From: Anniella stebbinsi
Lineage: Eukaryota; Chordata; Lepidosauria; Squamata; Anniellidae
Assembly: GCA_029215795.1 (NCBI GenBank)
Contig: JARDYH010000002.1
Location: forward strand, 39,602,001-39,666,000
Direction: 5' to 3'
DNA: 64,000 nucleotides
A program made the translations under genes and the position numbers. Positions 47,090 to 57,824 of this stretch are shown here, piece by piece; positions within the stretch are counted from its first letter, which is position 1, and every line of letters begins with the position of its first letter. The notes beneath the pieces were generated by a model, which was not told the DNA's origin, searched no databases, and saw only the letters and a program-made list of their open reading frames with translations.

Positions 47090-47409
47090 TAGGCTGACCA
47101 GGTAAAATCCAGGTCAGGGCTCATGTAACTTTAACAGTTGTAGAGAAAAGGGAATTTCAGCCAGTGCCATTTGTATGCAATTAGTTCCTGGTAATATTCC
47201 CTCTTCATCACAACAGTTAAAGGTGCAGGCACTATACTAGAGTGACCATATACAAAAGAAGGCAGGGCCCCTGCAACTTTAACTGTTGTGATGAAGAGGG
47301 AATATCACCAGGAACTAATTGCATACAAATGACACTGGTTGAAATTCCCTTTTCTCTACAACTGTTAAAGTTACATGAGCCCTGACCTGGATTTTATCTG
47401 GTTACCCTA
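47090..47409. mobile_element. Dimeric foldback hAT-type MITE (family A)
   Basis: 320 bp, termini TAGGCTGACC and GGTTACCCTA, with a perfect 8-bp target duplication GCTATGGG (47082-47089 and 47410-47417). The centre 'gcactatactagagtgacc' is the junction where two units meet, each retaining a TAGAGTGACC-like inner terminus. Confidence 0.95.
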
Positions 47410-47424
47410 GCTATGGGCGTATGT

Positions 47425-48065
47425 GTGTGATCAATTCCCAGAGGCAGGGGCGGCATCAAGGGTAGGCATGGTTGGGCTCCTGCCAAGGGGCCACACCCCA
47501 GTAGGGACCCATTGACAAGAGCCCCCCTGGAGTTGCTCCCCTTCTTCATCATTGCAAACTGCTTGTTCACTTGCCTCTTGATCTGGCCCAGACAATGGTG
47601 GTGGTGAGAAGGAGGAGCAGCACATAGACGCATGGAATCCTACTTGCTCACTGGCTTTCTGACTGTCACACAAGCAAGGGGCAGCAATGATAAGAAAGAG
47701 AAGGAGGAGCAACAGCACCTGTTGATAAGAGCCAGTGTGGTGTAGTTTTTAGAGAGTTGGACTGGGAGTCAGAAGATCTGGGTTCTAGTCCCCACTCGGC
47801 CATGGAAGCTTACTGGGTGACTTTGGGCCAGTCACAGACTCTCAGCCCAACTTACCTCACAGGGTTGTTGTGAGGATAAAATTGAAAGGAGGGAGATTAT
47901 GTACGCTGCCTTGGATTCCTTTGAGGAAAAAAGTCAGGATATAAATGTATAAATAAAATTAAATAAAAATAATAGTGGTGAGAAAGTAGACTCACTGAGG
48001 GTGGGGCCCATTGAGGGTGTCTTACTCAGGTACCCTCAAAAACCGGAAGTTGGAACCGCAGAGAG
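47425..48065. mobile_element. hAT-like element, family G, split by a SINE
   Basis: Two parts (47425-47722 and 47976-48065) match the family at 42595 and 12667, including 'ggagttgctccccttcttca' and 'attgagggtgtcttactcag'. The gap is the SINE at 47723. 'aggcaggggcggcatcaagg' is near its left end. It is non-coding. Confidence 0.6.
47723..47975 (+). repeat. MIR/CORE-like SINE, full length, nested
   Basis: It runs from the tRNA-related head 'gccagtgtggtgtagttttt' through the B-box-like 'gggttctagtccccactcgg', the core 'ctttgggccagtcacagact' and 'acctcacagggttgttgtg', to a 3' 'gtcaggatataaatgtataa' with an AAT/AAAT tail. It is the most complete copy of this SINE in the window and is younger than the element it split. 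Confidence 0.88.
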
Positions 48066-48126
48066 GGCTTGGAAATCCAAACTGACCAATTGATAGGTGG
48101 AAGTGACCTTATTAGGCAGTTATTCC

Positions 48127-48203
48127 TGCACAAATTTATTTATTACATTTCTATACCATCCAATAGCTGAAGCTCTCTGGGTGGTTCACAAAAATTAAAA
48201 CAT
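48127..48203 (-). repeat. LINE/SINE 3'-tail fragment
   Basis: 'atttattacatttctatacc' followed by 'agctgaagctctctgggtgg' on the - strand. It is the same family as 6927 and 23905. Confidence 0.65.
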
Positions 48204-48221
48204 ACCTTAGTTAACATATGA

Positions 48222-48541
48222 TAGGGTGACCAGATAAAATCCAGGTCAGGGCTCATGTAACTTTAACAGTTGTACAGAAAAGGGAATTTCAGCCTGTGTC
48301 ATTTGTATGCAATTTATTCCTGGTGAAATTCCCTCTTCATCACAACTGTTAAAGTTGCAGGGGCCCTGCCTTCTTTTGTATATGGTCACTCTAGTATAGT
48401 GCATGCAACTTTAATTGCTTTGATGAAGAGGTGATTTCACCAGGAACTAATTGCATACAAATGACACTGGTTGAAATTCCCTTTTCTCTACAACTGTTAA
48501 AGTTACATGAGCCCTGACCTGGATTTTATTTGGTCAGCCTA
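48222..48541. mobile_element. Dimeric foldback hAT-type MITE (family A)
   Basis: 320 bp, termini TAGGGTGACC and GGTCAGCCTA, perfect 8-bp target duplication ACATATGA (48214-48221 and 48542-48549). The internal organisation is identical to 47090-47409. Confidence 0.95.
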
Positions 48542-48549
48542 ACATATGA

Positions 48550-50674
48550 CTCAGCCAGGGCAGTGGGATGAAGAGAAGGGTCAAACTTCAGATATGTAGT
48601 CATACAAAATTTGATACCTACAGATGTCAGGCATGCCTTGGTATGTCCTTTGTTTAGAGCCTTGTTCTAGAAGGGGGAAGGAAGTTTGGATAGTGTCACA
48701 TGGGTTAACCTGTTCTTATCCTCACAATAACCCTGTGAGTCTGACGCTCCTGGCTGACCCAACCTCAAAGGAGGACTCTTTGAAGGAGGAGGATTGGGAT
48801 TTGATAGCCAACCCCACTCCCACAGAAGACATGGGACAACCTGAGCAGTTCAATTGAAGGGATGTCTCACCTCAGATGTCAAGGAGCCCCTTCAACCCCA
48901 TATTGAGCCCTTTTGGGATTCCTGACACCCTCCAATCATCACACGGCTCACCAGAGTATGGGCAGTCAGGGAGCAGATGGGATACTCTGAGTCATCGTTG
49001 TAATGCTGCCCACCCGGCTGAGAGAAGACCCAGGAGAACCTCTGTCAGAACGTCTTTCAGCCCAAGGCCCCAAATCCATTTTGGGGGCCACATTCCAGTG
49101 GAAGGTGGGCCCAAAGGCAAAGCAGTGAGGCCAAAAATTCTAAAAATATCAGCATATTTTAGATTAAAGCTCTTACTGCCAGTAACCAAGACTGCACAAC
49201 CTACTGGATCAGTGGTTGGGGAAAGTGTGTGTGATCTCAAACCAGCTGGATTTAGCCTCTGAGCCTGAGGTTCCACACCTGAGGCCCAGGGTTTATTCAG
49301 GAGAAAGGGTCTACTCAGAACGCAAAGAGCTACTTGGGAGGAGGAAGTTCCAGCTGAAGCCACTGAAGAAGCAGACTCAGTTGTGACTGGTGAACCAGGG
49401 ACAGGCAGTATATAAGCCCTCTGTCTTTCTGTAGACTTCTATTGGGTTAATGGTTTTCACTGAGTTCCCTTGCTTGAGCTGTGTGCTTAGGATAGTGAGG
49501 TGGATTAAGCACAGAGATAGTTACTAGATCAAAGGATATCCCATGGGGGTGGGGGAGGAGATTACACAAACCTCAGTAGTTTCCAGTTTGGTGATACAAT
49601 GCTCTTTTAAAAATACTATTATGCAAAAATTCCTCCCTGGCCCACAACCCCTAGTAAGAGTTCTGTCTTTTCTATGTGAATTTATTGGCATAAGTTGTCA
49701 GAACACTTATAGGACAGAGCACTGCAGCCAGATAAATAGTCCAGCTTACTTCTTTCATATTTGGCTCAAGGAAGGAAACCTCCCACACTGAACGATGGCT
49801 ATTCTGTAGTTATCTCAAGACAGTTGATAAGAGAGAGAGAGAGTGAGATAGGAGCCTACTGATAGCTCTGCTACTGCGAGTTTGCAACATTACCCAGCAC
49901 GATATGGTGCCTGCAGGTAATAAAAGATTTAGGACTTTGTAAGGACTGGTTGCTAAGCAATGGAAAATAATTCTGTCTTTTCATTCTAAAGCAGTCCTTC
50001 TGTATTAATTTACTCCCTCCCTCATTTTAAATAAAGAACAAGAGCCAAGCAAACAGCTGTCCAAGGGTGGTGTAAATTTAACTTTAAATTCCTTCAAATA
50101 TTCTTCCTCCAGTGCATATGTCAAACACTTACATGTAATCCCTTTGGATTATGCTAGGTACAATTCCATGAAATTGATGCACTTTGTGCTCCCTTATTGT
50201 TGCAAGCGCAACCTAGCAAAAGCATCAGAACTTTTCTTTAGCAACTTCTGCTGACTTAGTGGGAGCAGACATGGCCAGTGGTCCAGCTCAGGCTGGACCG
50301 TGGGGCCAAAAGCCAGGGCCCTGCAGCTTGGGGGGGTGCATATGGCCATCCAGAGATTGGCAGGTGATGGCAGCAGCAAACAGGCCTGGAGTCAGCACCT
50401 GGGCTGATGTAGGTATCCTGGGGCTCACTTGGGCTGATACTGCTTGCCACAGCATTCTTGTTTACTTGCTTGCTTTTTTTAAAGAACATTTTTATTTTTG
50501 GGGCACCTGACCAGGCATGTACATGGTTACAGATGCTCATTTTTATGATTTTTACTTTTAAAATATATCCTTTTCTACAACAAAAAAGTGGTTATTTCCA
50601 AGTCAATGTGTTAAGCATCTGGACAGCCTGGTTATTCCTGAAGTGCTATGTTTTAAAGCCTACATGCTCAGAAT
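48550..50674. other. Non-coding; contains a TATA-like promoter motif
   Basis: 48740-49480 is G/C-rich and looks like an old element: a good 'gtatataagc' TATA box at 49409-49416 follows a purine-rich segment, and T-rich sequence comes after. This is compatible with a worn LTR or retroposon promoter, but I find no termini. The 128- and 123-codon frames here have no recognisable domain. 49500-50670 shows nothing clear except a (GA)n patch near 49830. Confidence 0.35.
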
Positions 50675-50678
50675 CTTT

Positions 50679-50718
<40 letters not shown>

Positions 50719-50719
50719 T
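50675..50719. repeat. (TTTC)n microsatellite
   Basis: About 11 TTTC units, just before 'agcagggttgg'. Confidence 0.95.
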
Positions 50720-50884
50720 AGCAGGGTTGGCAAATAGTATTTTTCTCTTTCTCTTCTACGTATCAGGATTGTAGAAGCAGTTATAAAGCACTGAATGGCA
50801 ATGGTAGGGGATAAGTGAAATGTTAGTTGTGTGCTTCACAGCTGAAGTGATACACATGGCTCTCTGAAAGCGAGCCCCTATAGG

Positions 50885-50942
50885 GGCATAATTCTATGTA
50901 TGTTTAGACAGAAAAAAGGTCTACAACTCCCAGCATGCCCCA
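50885..50942. repeat. Half copy of the 3126-type foldback MITE
   Basis: Contains 'tgtatgtttagacagaaaaa' and 'ctacaactcccagcatgcc', matching one arm of 3126-3234. The second arm is lost. Confidence 0.65.
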
Positions 50943-52208
50943 GTCAGCCTAAGCAGAATGTTCACGAACATTCCATGCCTTCCCACCAGCTCAACCAATG
51001 AATGCCAGAGGCTTCACTGCTGGAAGCACAATAAATTGTCTAAACTGGATGGGAAACCGTTTCTGGTCCAGTCAATTTAATGCCTACAAGGAACTTCTAA
51101 AGGAAAAGAAATAAAACATCCTGATATCTTGGGACATTACTGGCAGGGAGAGGTAACTGTGCACTTTCTTTTTCTTTTTCAAGGGCTATATGTATGGATA
51201 TTTGGCTAAGCACCTCCTCTCCATCTTGGCCGTGTTCCTGTTTGCATTGTAGTGGGAGACACAAGCAGAAATGCCCCAAGTTTCCAATCTGTTCCCCTGT
51301 TGTTTGTTCATATGGGCATGTGATTATTCCATAATCTAGTGGAGTTATTCAAAATACTATAAATTAAACTAAGATTGGCTTGTGTGTCTGTGGGAGCATA
51401 ATCTTTTGCAATTGAATATGAAGACTGTTTTCCCCACTCCCATTTCTTGAAGCCTGGAGAAAAACAATAGAAGGTACCAAAGTCTCACTGAAAGCAGGCT
51501 GAAGCTCTGCGAAAGGAGTGACGGCAGGATGGGGTGGGGAGAGAAAGAAAGAAAGAAAGCCCTCTCCATCTGATTAGCAACCTTATTTGTAGTTATCTAA
51601 AGTGGAGCGCAGGTCTTGAGTCAGGCTCTGCAGCCACCTATAAATTCTCTAGCATTGTAATCGGATCCTGACCTCTGAAAGCAGGAGTGCCTTGTTTTCA
51701 CTCGAAAAGGTTTCTGAGAAACCAGACCTTCTAATCTGGGGGAAGGCCTGAATGAAAGCCTTGTTAGAGAAGGGATTAGAATCCAGCAGGCCTCGCCACT
51801 TCTATTGGGGCGGTTTTGCAAGGGCTTTTGGCGGTCTTCTGCCAAGGCTGCAGGTGGTCCCCAGACTTCCTTTCAGTTTTATCAGAACACACAGGAAGAT
51901 TGGAATTCCCAGCAGGTACCAAGGAGAAGTGCCGCTTGCCTTCGACCATCTGTCTGGTCTGGAGCGGCTGCCCAAATTCGCCAGCTGATTTTTCTACTTT
52001 TGAAAGAAAGATTCCCCTCCATGCTGCTGCCAGCAAAAGGTGACAGGTTGGAATGGGTTGGGGAATGCAACCCCCCTTCCCTTACACAATAAGGAAGGCA
52101 CAGGTAAGGCATCTGAAATGTGGCAGATGATTTTGCAGTGTTTATCAGGCTGAACATTCAGGTTTGTTCTGGTAGTGAGAAATATTTTTGACTGCTATTG
52201 CATCGGGA
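50943..52208. other. No gene recognised
   Basis: Frames overlapping on both strands at 51750-52160 show no protein pattern. A short (GAAA)n patch lies near 51541-51558. Confidence 0.45.
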
Positions 52209-52278
52209 TCACCAGTTGGCTGGGAAAGATGGTACTTGACATCAAAGACATCTGGAGACCACGATTGGGGAAGACTGC
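52209..52278. repeat. Foldback MITE, ctggaggg family, half copy
   Basis: 'gacatctggagaccacga' and 'ttggggaagactgc' match the right half of the family. Confidence 0.5.
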
Positions 52279-52778
52279 ACTGGATTGAGAGTAAACACTA
52301 ATTGAGAGTAAACAGCACTGAAATAAATGCAATTTACCATTACTTATCTGGAAGTAAATAATGCATTTAAAATCTGGAAAGGAAAAAAAGTGGGATCCCT
52401 ATTCTTTGTAATACCGTCTTGCTTTGTGTTACCAAGAAATCTAATCGCACTGAAGCAGATTTTCCCAACTGCATTGATGTTTCAAGGAAAAGGAGATGGC
52501 AGAAGCTTTCATGCCAAAACTGCAAGTTAAGTGAGAGCATTTATGTCTCAGGCTACTCTCTAACTGCTTGTAGTGAGCATTCCCATTCCCTCTGACATTC
52601 ACATGTGCTGGCAAACTGACACAAGACACTCACGTCGGTGAGACTTCTTTTTATTGAGGAAATCACACAGTCAAAAGCATAACGGTTACATTTTCCAAAC
52701 AACACCTGAAGATGATAGAAAGGTGAAAATGATAGAAAGCTTTAGGTTCTTTTCTTGATACGATCCTTCAGGCAAGCA

Positions 52779-52781
<3 letters not shown>

Positions 52782-52817
<36 letters not shown>

Positions 52818-52830
52818 TGTGTGTGTGTGT
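52782..52830. repeat. (TG)n microsatellite
   Basis: About 24 TG units, interrupted once by GG at 52810-52811. Confidence 0.95.
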
Positions 52831-53400
52831 TAAGGGTTTGCCACCATCCAATCTGAGCGTCTCCAAACGCTGCATACGCTGGCACCTCAAGGGACATGGC
52901 CAATAGCCTAAACAAAATCCCAGGGAGGGAAACACTTTTGCTCTGAGCCACCAGAGCCGGGCAGAGACGAAAGATCACACCCCATCAAACACAGCCTGCC
53001 GAATGCTGAGCTGAAACAATACGTTTGATCACAGGAAAGGTAAAACCTCAGGCCTATCAAACACACAATCCACAGCAAACACAAGTTCAAGTCTATGAAA
53101 AGCCTCACAGTACTTTCCATGGCACAAATTCTTAGAAATCCAGAGTCCAAATAACAAGTGAGAGAGCACATGCAGAGTGCTTCCCAAAATCCCAAAACAG
53201 GTAGAATCCAACAAGAGGGGTTTCAGGCCTTGCGTGGAAAGATGATCTCTAGCAAAACTTCTTCAGCCTTGCTCCCCCCCTCTTATAGACTGGAGGCCTG
53301 GTCTATTCAAAGCCACTTGACAGACAGGTCCTCTGACCAGTAAACCATGCCAGTGTACCAACAGGGCGGGATTGTTCCACCCACTACGATGATGCTACAA

Positions 53401-53716
53401 TAGGGTGACCAGATAAAATCCAGGTCAGGGCTCATGTAACTTTAGTTGTAGAGAAAAAGGAATTTCAGCCAGTGTCATTTGTATCAATTAGTTCCTGGTG
53501 AAATTCTCTCTTCACCACAACTGTTAAAGTTGCAGGGGCTTTGCCTTCTTTTGTACATGGTCACTCTGGTATAGTGCCTGCAACTTTAACTGCTGTGATG
53601 AAGAGGGAATTTCACCAGGGACTAATTGCATACAAATGACACCGGCTGAAATTCCCTTTTCTCTACAACTGTTAAAGTTACATGAGCCCTGACCTGGATT
53701 TTATCTGGTCAGCCTA
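53401..53716. mobile_element. Dimeric foldback hAT-type MITE (family A)
   Basis: 316 bp, termini TAGGGTGACC and GGTCAGCCTA, perfect 8-bp target duplication TGCTACAA (53393-53400 and 53717-53724). It differs from the 320-bp copies by small deletions in the left arm ('actttagttgtag' lacks aaca). Confidence 0.95.
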
Positions 53717-53889
53717 TGCTACAATCCGAGTGACAGCCTCCAAGAGTTGCCCCCTCCATTATACCAAATCAGGTTCTCAGGGAAACCTGCTACAGTTGCA
53801 AGGCCATGAAAGGGAGTGAGAGAGTTACTCCTGTGAAAACCTCTGACAGAGATAAGCTTGCAGAGACTATTTCTAGTGAATCAACTTAC

Positions 53890-53920
53890 ATTCAATCAAG
53901 GCCTCCAGCCTTGATTGAAT
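53890..53920. repeat. Perfect short hairpin
   Basis: 13-bp arms ATTCAATCAAGGC and GCCTTGATTGAAT with a 5-nt loop. It could be part of the terminal region of the putative LTR or a chance palindrome. Confidence 0.8.
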
Positions 53921-54261
53921 ACTTACACATGACACTGCTATGCAATGGGGACTAGTAGCATGGAAGTACCAATATACACCATCAGTTCATGAGTAGTTGT
54001 CTCAAGCAGCTGATGAACTACACAACACTTTAAATGCACAATTGTGTTAATGAGTCTGGGATTTAGAGTAGCCATAGGGCCCCTGTTAAGATTGAGATAA
54101 TGGTGCATGGAGAGGTGATTTAAGTTTCCCCAGTCTGCCCAAAAATCTCCCCCACCTTCTATTGCTGGGATTAAAACTGCTATTGGTGTTTACTAGGCAA
54201 GAAAATGGTTTACAGAAAACTAGAGTCACACTCAAATTGGATGTTCCTTTAGGGACTTGCT

Positions 54262-54581
54262 TAGGGTGACCAGATAATATCCAGGTCAGGGCTCATGTAA
54301 CTTTAACAGTTGTAGAGAAAAGGGAATTTCAGCCAGTGTCATTTGTATGCAATTAGTTCCGGGTGAAATTCCTTCTTCATCACCACAGTTAAAGGTGCAG
54401 GGGCCCTACCTTCTTTTGTATATGGTCATTCTAGTATAGTGCCTGCACCTTTAACTGTTGTTATGAAGAGGGAATTTCGCCAGGAACTAATTGCATACAA
54501 ATTACACTGGCTGAAATACCCTTTTCTCTACAACTGTTAACGTTACGTGAGCCCTGACCTGGATTTTATCTGGTCACCCTA
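54262..54581. mobile_element. Dimeric foldback hAT-type MITE (family A), no TSD
   Basis: 320 bp, termini TAGGGTGACC and GGTCACCCTA. The flanks gacttgct and ataatttg do not match, unlike the other copies. Possible explanations are a flanking deletion, recombination between copies, or decay. Confidence 0.9.
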
Positions 54582-54727
54582 ATAATTTGTATGGCTGCAA
54601 AGTTACACCAATTAATCATATTGCATAATTGATTCAGGTTTTGTGGCTTGAATGTTGGTGCATTGGTTCTGCTCCAAAACAGCAAAAGATTCAATTGGGG
54701 AATAGCTTTGACTAATCAGTGCTCTAT

Positions 54728-54935
54728 TTTGCTTGACAGGCACAGAGCCAGTGAGCAAATAGGCAGTGCCATCTACTCCTCCTCATTTTCCATTTTTGGG
54801 ACTAGAGTGAGGAGCAGGTGATGATACAGGTTGCAATGGTGAAGAGGGACAATTCTGGGGGCTCTTATCAGTGGGCCCTTGCTAGGGCGTGGACCCTCGG
54901 CAGCTGCCCAAATGCCTAGCCTGCCCTTGCTCCCT
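54728..54935. repeat. hAT-like element, family G, fragment
   Basis: 'gcttgacaggcacagagcc' and 'tgctagggcgtggaccctcg' match the interior and right part of 12667-13026. Confidence 0.55.
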
Positions 54936-55089
54936 TACCTCGTGGGTTATTGCTGACCGAACAGAACTCTCTTTTGCATTACCAAACATTGTCACAGAAG
55001 AAAGAAGGATGAGATGCTGGGCTGCTACTTTTGGCAGCAGCCGTATAATGGCAGTAAAGTCATGTTTCGGCCATAACTTTGCAGATTGT

Positions 55090-55336
55090 TAGTATAATAT
55101 ATTCTGTTCAGCACTGATGGAAGAATGTTGATGCACACTTTGAGGTTAGCTGTTTTATTGATAACCCAATAAAGACTTAACATGCACAAAAAGACTGCCC
55201 AGGGTCTGCCGAGGCTCGTTCAACTCTTTTTAGGAACCCAGATGGTAGTGCTCTTTTGACTGATAAGAATCAGATGCTTGAGAGGTGGGCAGAAGCTTTG
55301 AAAAACATACTGAATAATGACTCACTTATCAGTAAA

Positions 55337-55387
<51 letters not shown>

Positions 55388-55800
55388 AAAGCCATACAGG
55401 AATTACCTCAGCATGATACAATCAACTTCTGGCCCAGGAATCTTCTGTGGCTTAAACCACAGAGGCCATTAAGTCATTATCTAATGGAAAGGCAGCTGGT
55501 ACTGATGGCACGCTGCCTGAAATTGATCAAACAATTCACAAATATCTTGCTTCACATCTTGCTGATCGTCTCCCCCTCCAAAATAATGTAGCATCAAGAA
55601 AAGAGATACCTGAAGAGCATAAAGTTGCTTCTATTGTTTGGCAGCCTAAAAAAGGAAGGAAATGGCTTCATCTGCAATAATAACCACAGAGACATTTCCT
55701 TATTCACTACAGATGGAATGGATCATGCCACAGTTGAAGCACCATTGCTTTCTGACATATGTTGGCTGAGAGATTTTGAACCAATGTGGTTTTAGGAAAG
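55090..55800 (+). pseudogene. Decayed non-L1 LINE ORF2 (linker to early RT)
   Basis: With several frame changes the + strand reads a LINE ORF2 pattern: 'LLTDKNQMLERWAEALKNIL', then 'AIKSLSNGKAAGTDGTLPEI'-like, 'IPEEHKVASI', 'NHRDISLF' and a 'GFRKGRS'-like segment. In intact LINEs these correspond to the 'K.PG.DGI..E', 'P..WK...I.P..KKG', 'NYR.ISLL' and 'Q.GFR.GR' blocks of reverse transcriptase. An (AG)n run (55345-55382) interrupts it. It continues at 56590. Confidence 0.6.
55345..55382. repeat. (AG)n microsatellite
   Basis: About 19 AG units after a poly-A run, inside the LINE relic. Confidence 0.95.
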
Positions 55801-55924
55801 GCAGAAGCAGTTCAGAGATTGTATTATTTGTTTATCTTTCAAAAAGAACAATATCACCACCAGCCAAGATTGTAAGCATAATCTCACGGCAGGTCACAAC
55901 TTGTTAAAAGCATTCATAATGTGA

Positions 55925-56180
55925 AAAACAATGTAGTGTAGTGGATAGAGTGTCCTCCTCCAACCTGGTGCCATGCAGATGTTTTGGACATCAGCTCTAG
56001 GAATCCTGGGAGTTGTAGTCCAAAACATCAGGTTGGGGAAGGCTGAGTTAGAGTGTTAGACTAGGATGAAGGGGACCCATTTTCAAGTGCCCACTCAGCT
56101 ATGAAACTTACTGACTGATCTTGGACCAGTCACCATCTCTCAGCCTATTAAATTACAGTAAAGCAGAATGAAATACTAAG
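55925..56180 (+). repeat. MIR/CORE-like SINE interrupted by a MITE
   Basis: The head 'aatgtagtgtagtggataga' (55930-) and the remainder 'agagtgttagactaggatga' through 'ttggaccagtcaccatctct' (56049-56140) are the two parts of one SINE. They are separated by a ctggaggg-family foldback MITE at about 55963-56050. Confidence 0.75.
55963..56050. mobile_element. Foldback MITE, ctggaggg family, nested in the SINE
   Basis: The left arm 'ccaacctggtgccatgcag' and right arm 'catcaggttggggaaggct' pair, with 'cctgggagttgtagtccaaa' inside. Confidence 0.75.
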
Positions 56181-56185
56181 TCTAT

Positions 56186-56392
56186 CAATGGCTATTAGTC
56201 ATGATGGCTGAGACCTCCACATTCAGAGGCAATATGCCACTAAATACCAGTTGCTGTAGAGCTATGATGGGAGAGGGCTGTTACCTACATATCCTGCTTG
56301 TAGGCTTCTCAGAGGCATCTTGTAGGTGGATGTGGACTAGACAGGTGTCTCGGCAGATTCAGCAGAGCTCTTCTTATGTTCTTACCATTCCA
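56186..56392 (+). repeat. Dispersed reptile retroposon fragment
   Basis: 'atcaatggctattagtcatg', 'aaataccagttgctgtagag' and the end 'gctcttcttatgttcttac' match the families at 26036 (+) and 8633 (-). Confidence 0.7.
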
Positions 56393-56589
56393 GTATGGAA
56401 GAGAATAACCATCTGCCAGTCAATATACATCTGCCAGCACAAAAGGTTGGCTAAAGAAAAGTATTCTTGAGGAATTCAGGTATTCCACAGATAGCAACCA
56501 TCAACAAGGAAGTTCTGCACTTCACAGCCATGTGCCTACAGGCTTCCCTAAAAGAGTTTAGAGGACGTGGGGGGGTTGAGTATGGGAAC

Positions 56590-56733
56590 ACAAGCACCTT
56601 GTTTTGGGAGGTAAATTAGATTCAACAACAATGCAAAGAACAACACATTTCCAATGCTAGTTGTTGATTTTACACAGGCATTTGATACTGATTATACAGG
56701 TGGCTTTTGGAAACTGCTTGCTAGACCTTGATG
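56590..56733 (+). pseudogene. LINE ORF2 relic, continuation (RT motif A region)
   Basis: Translation gives 'MLVVDFTQAFDTDYTGGFWK', matching the LINE 'FVDFTKAFDTVNRDGLW.'-type motif A block of reverse transcriptase. It continues the relic at 55090-55800 after about 790 bp of inserted elements, and is itself cut at 56733 by a family A MITE. Confidence 0.65.
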
Positions 56734-57058
56734 TAGGCTAGGCTGACCATATGAAAAGGAGGACAGGGTTTGTGTAACTTTAACAGTTGTAGAGAAAAGG
56801 GAATTTCAGCCAGTGTCATTTGTATGCAATTAGTTCTTGGTGAAATTCCCTCTTCACCACAACAGTTAAAGATGTAGGCACTATACTAGAGTGACCATAT
56901 ACAAAAGTAGGCAGGGCCCCTGCAACTTTAACAGTTGTGATGAAGAGGGAATTTCACCAGGAACTAATTGCATACAAATGACACTGGCTGAAATTCCCTT
57001 TTCTCTACATCTGTTAAAGTTACATGAGCCCTGACCTGGATTTTATCTGGTCACCCTA
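56734..57058. mobile_element. Dimeric foldback hAT-type MITE (family A), duplicated terminus
   Basis: 325 bp, perfect 8-bp target duplication CCTTGATG (56726-56733 and 57059-57066). The left end reads TAGGCTAGGCTGACC: the first five bases of the terminus are duplicated relative to all other copies. The right end is GGTCACCCTA. Confidence 0.93.
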
Positions 57059-57150
57059 CCTTGATGCTCATATGCCATATATACCAGTTGCTGGAGAACA
57101 TGGGCAGTGGGGTGGAATCCAGCATGGCTCTTCTTATGTTCTTATATTAA
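57059..57150 (+). repeat. Dispersed reptile retroposon, 3' end fragment
   Basis: 'ataccagttgctggagaaca' and 'gctcttcttatgttcttat' match the end of 56186-56392. Confidence 0.55.
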
Positions 57151-57824
57151 TGTTTAGGGATGAATTTGGCTGTCTCAATTGTAGTGAATGGGCCTATCAT
57201 TGACTATGGTTTTGCTTAATAGGAGCTGGATAGTCTTTAATAGCCTAGAATCTTCCTCCAGCCTTTGGAATATGACTGTCACCAGAGTTTAGAAGAGGGA
57301 CAGAAAATATTTGCAGTTTGGACAGAGAAACAGATGGAGAGCTGGGAATGTTTAGTTGGACTATTCTAATACTGAGGCCTCCCTACGGATCAGTTGCTCT
57401 TTAAGTATCTCATGCTACCTGCTTTATAAGTTCATTTGCTTCCAATATGCTCAACTGTAAATAAGCAGATGTTTAAAAGTCTCTATCATTCTCATGCAAA
57501 AGAAACTAAACCATGAGGTGCTACTCCTGGACTTCTTACTACTCAGGGAAGTAGGAAGTATTTGATAGTATTGTGATGTTATATTCCTATTCCAGTGGAA
57601 TGCTGGTGATTACAGAGAAGTATGCTTTTAACCCCTTTTCTGTTAATAATCGAGACAAGCAGGAGTGTACTCTTAAAATCTCTTGTTAGAGTTTTATTTA
57701 CTTTTTTAGGATATAAATGTGGGAGTTAGAACAGCTCTTTAACTTTGAAAGCAGGCAAGCTAAAATGCAGGTGCTTGAAGAAATGGTCCAGGAACTGCTT
57801 TGCAGGTGGTCATGCCCAGGCAGC
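57151..57824. other. No gene recognised
   Basis: About 670 bp of AT-rich unique sequence. Confidence 0.45.

Larger units (their letters stand above)
52605..53930 (-). other. Possible solitary LTR or retroposon, reverse orientation
   Basis: On the - strand a TATA-like 'gtctataagaggggg' (near 53275-53292) precedes a polyadenylation signal 'cctcaataaaaagaag' (near 52650). This order fits an LTR with U3-R-U5, though the spacing (about 630 bp) is long. Unambiguous TG...CA ends and target duplications were not found. It is interrupted by a (TG)n repeat and by the MITE at 53401. No gag, pol or env coding is visible. Confidence 0.25.

Noticed and set aside
48876..49363. 123- and 128-codon overlapping frames as possible genes
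   Set aside because: Opposite-strand overlap, no recognisable domain, and no splice or promoter pattern specific to them.
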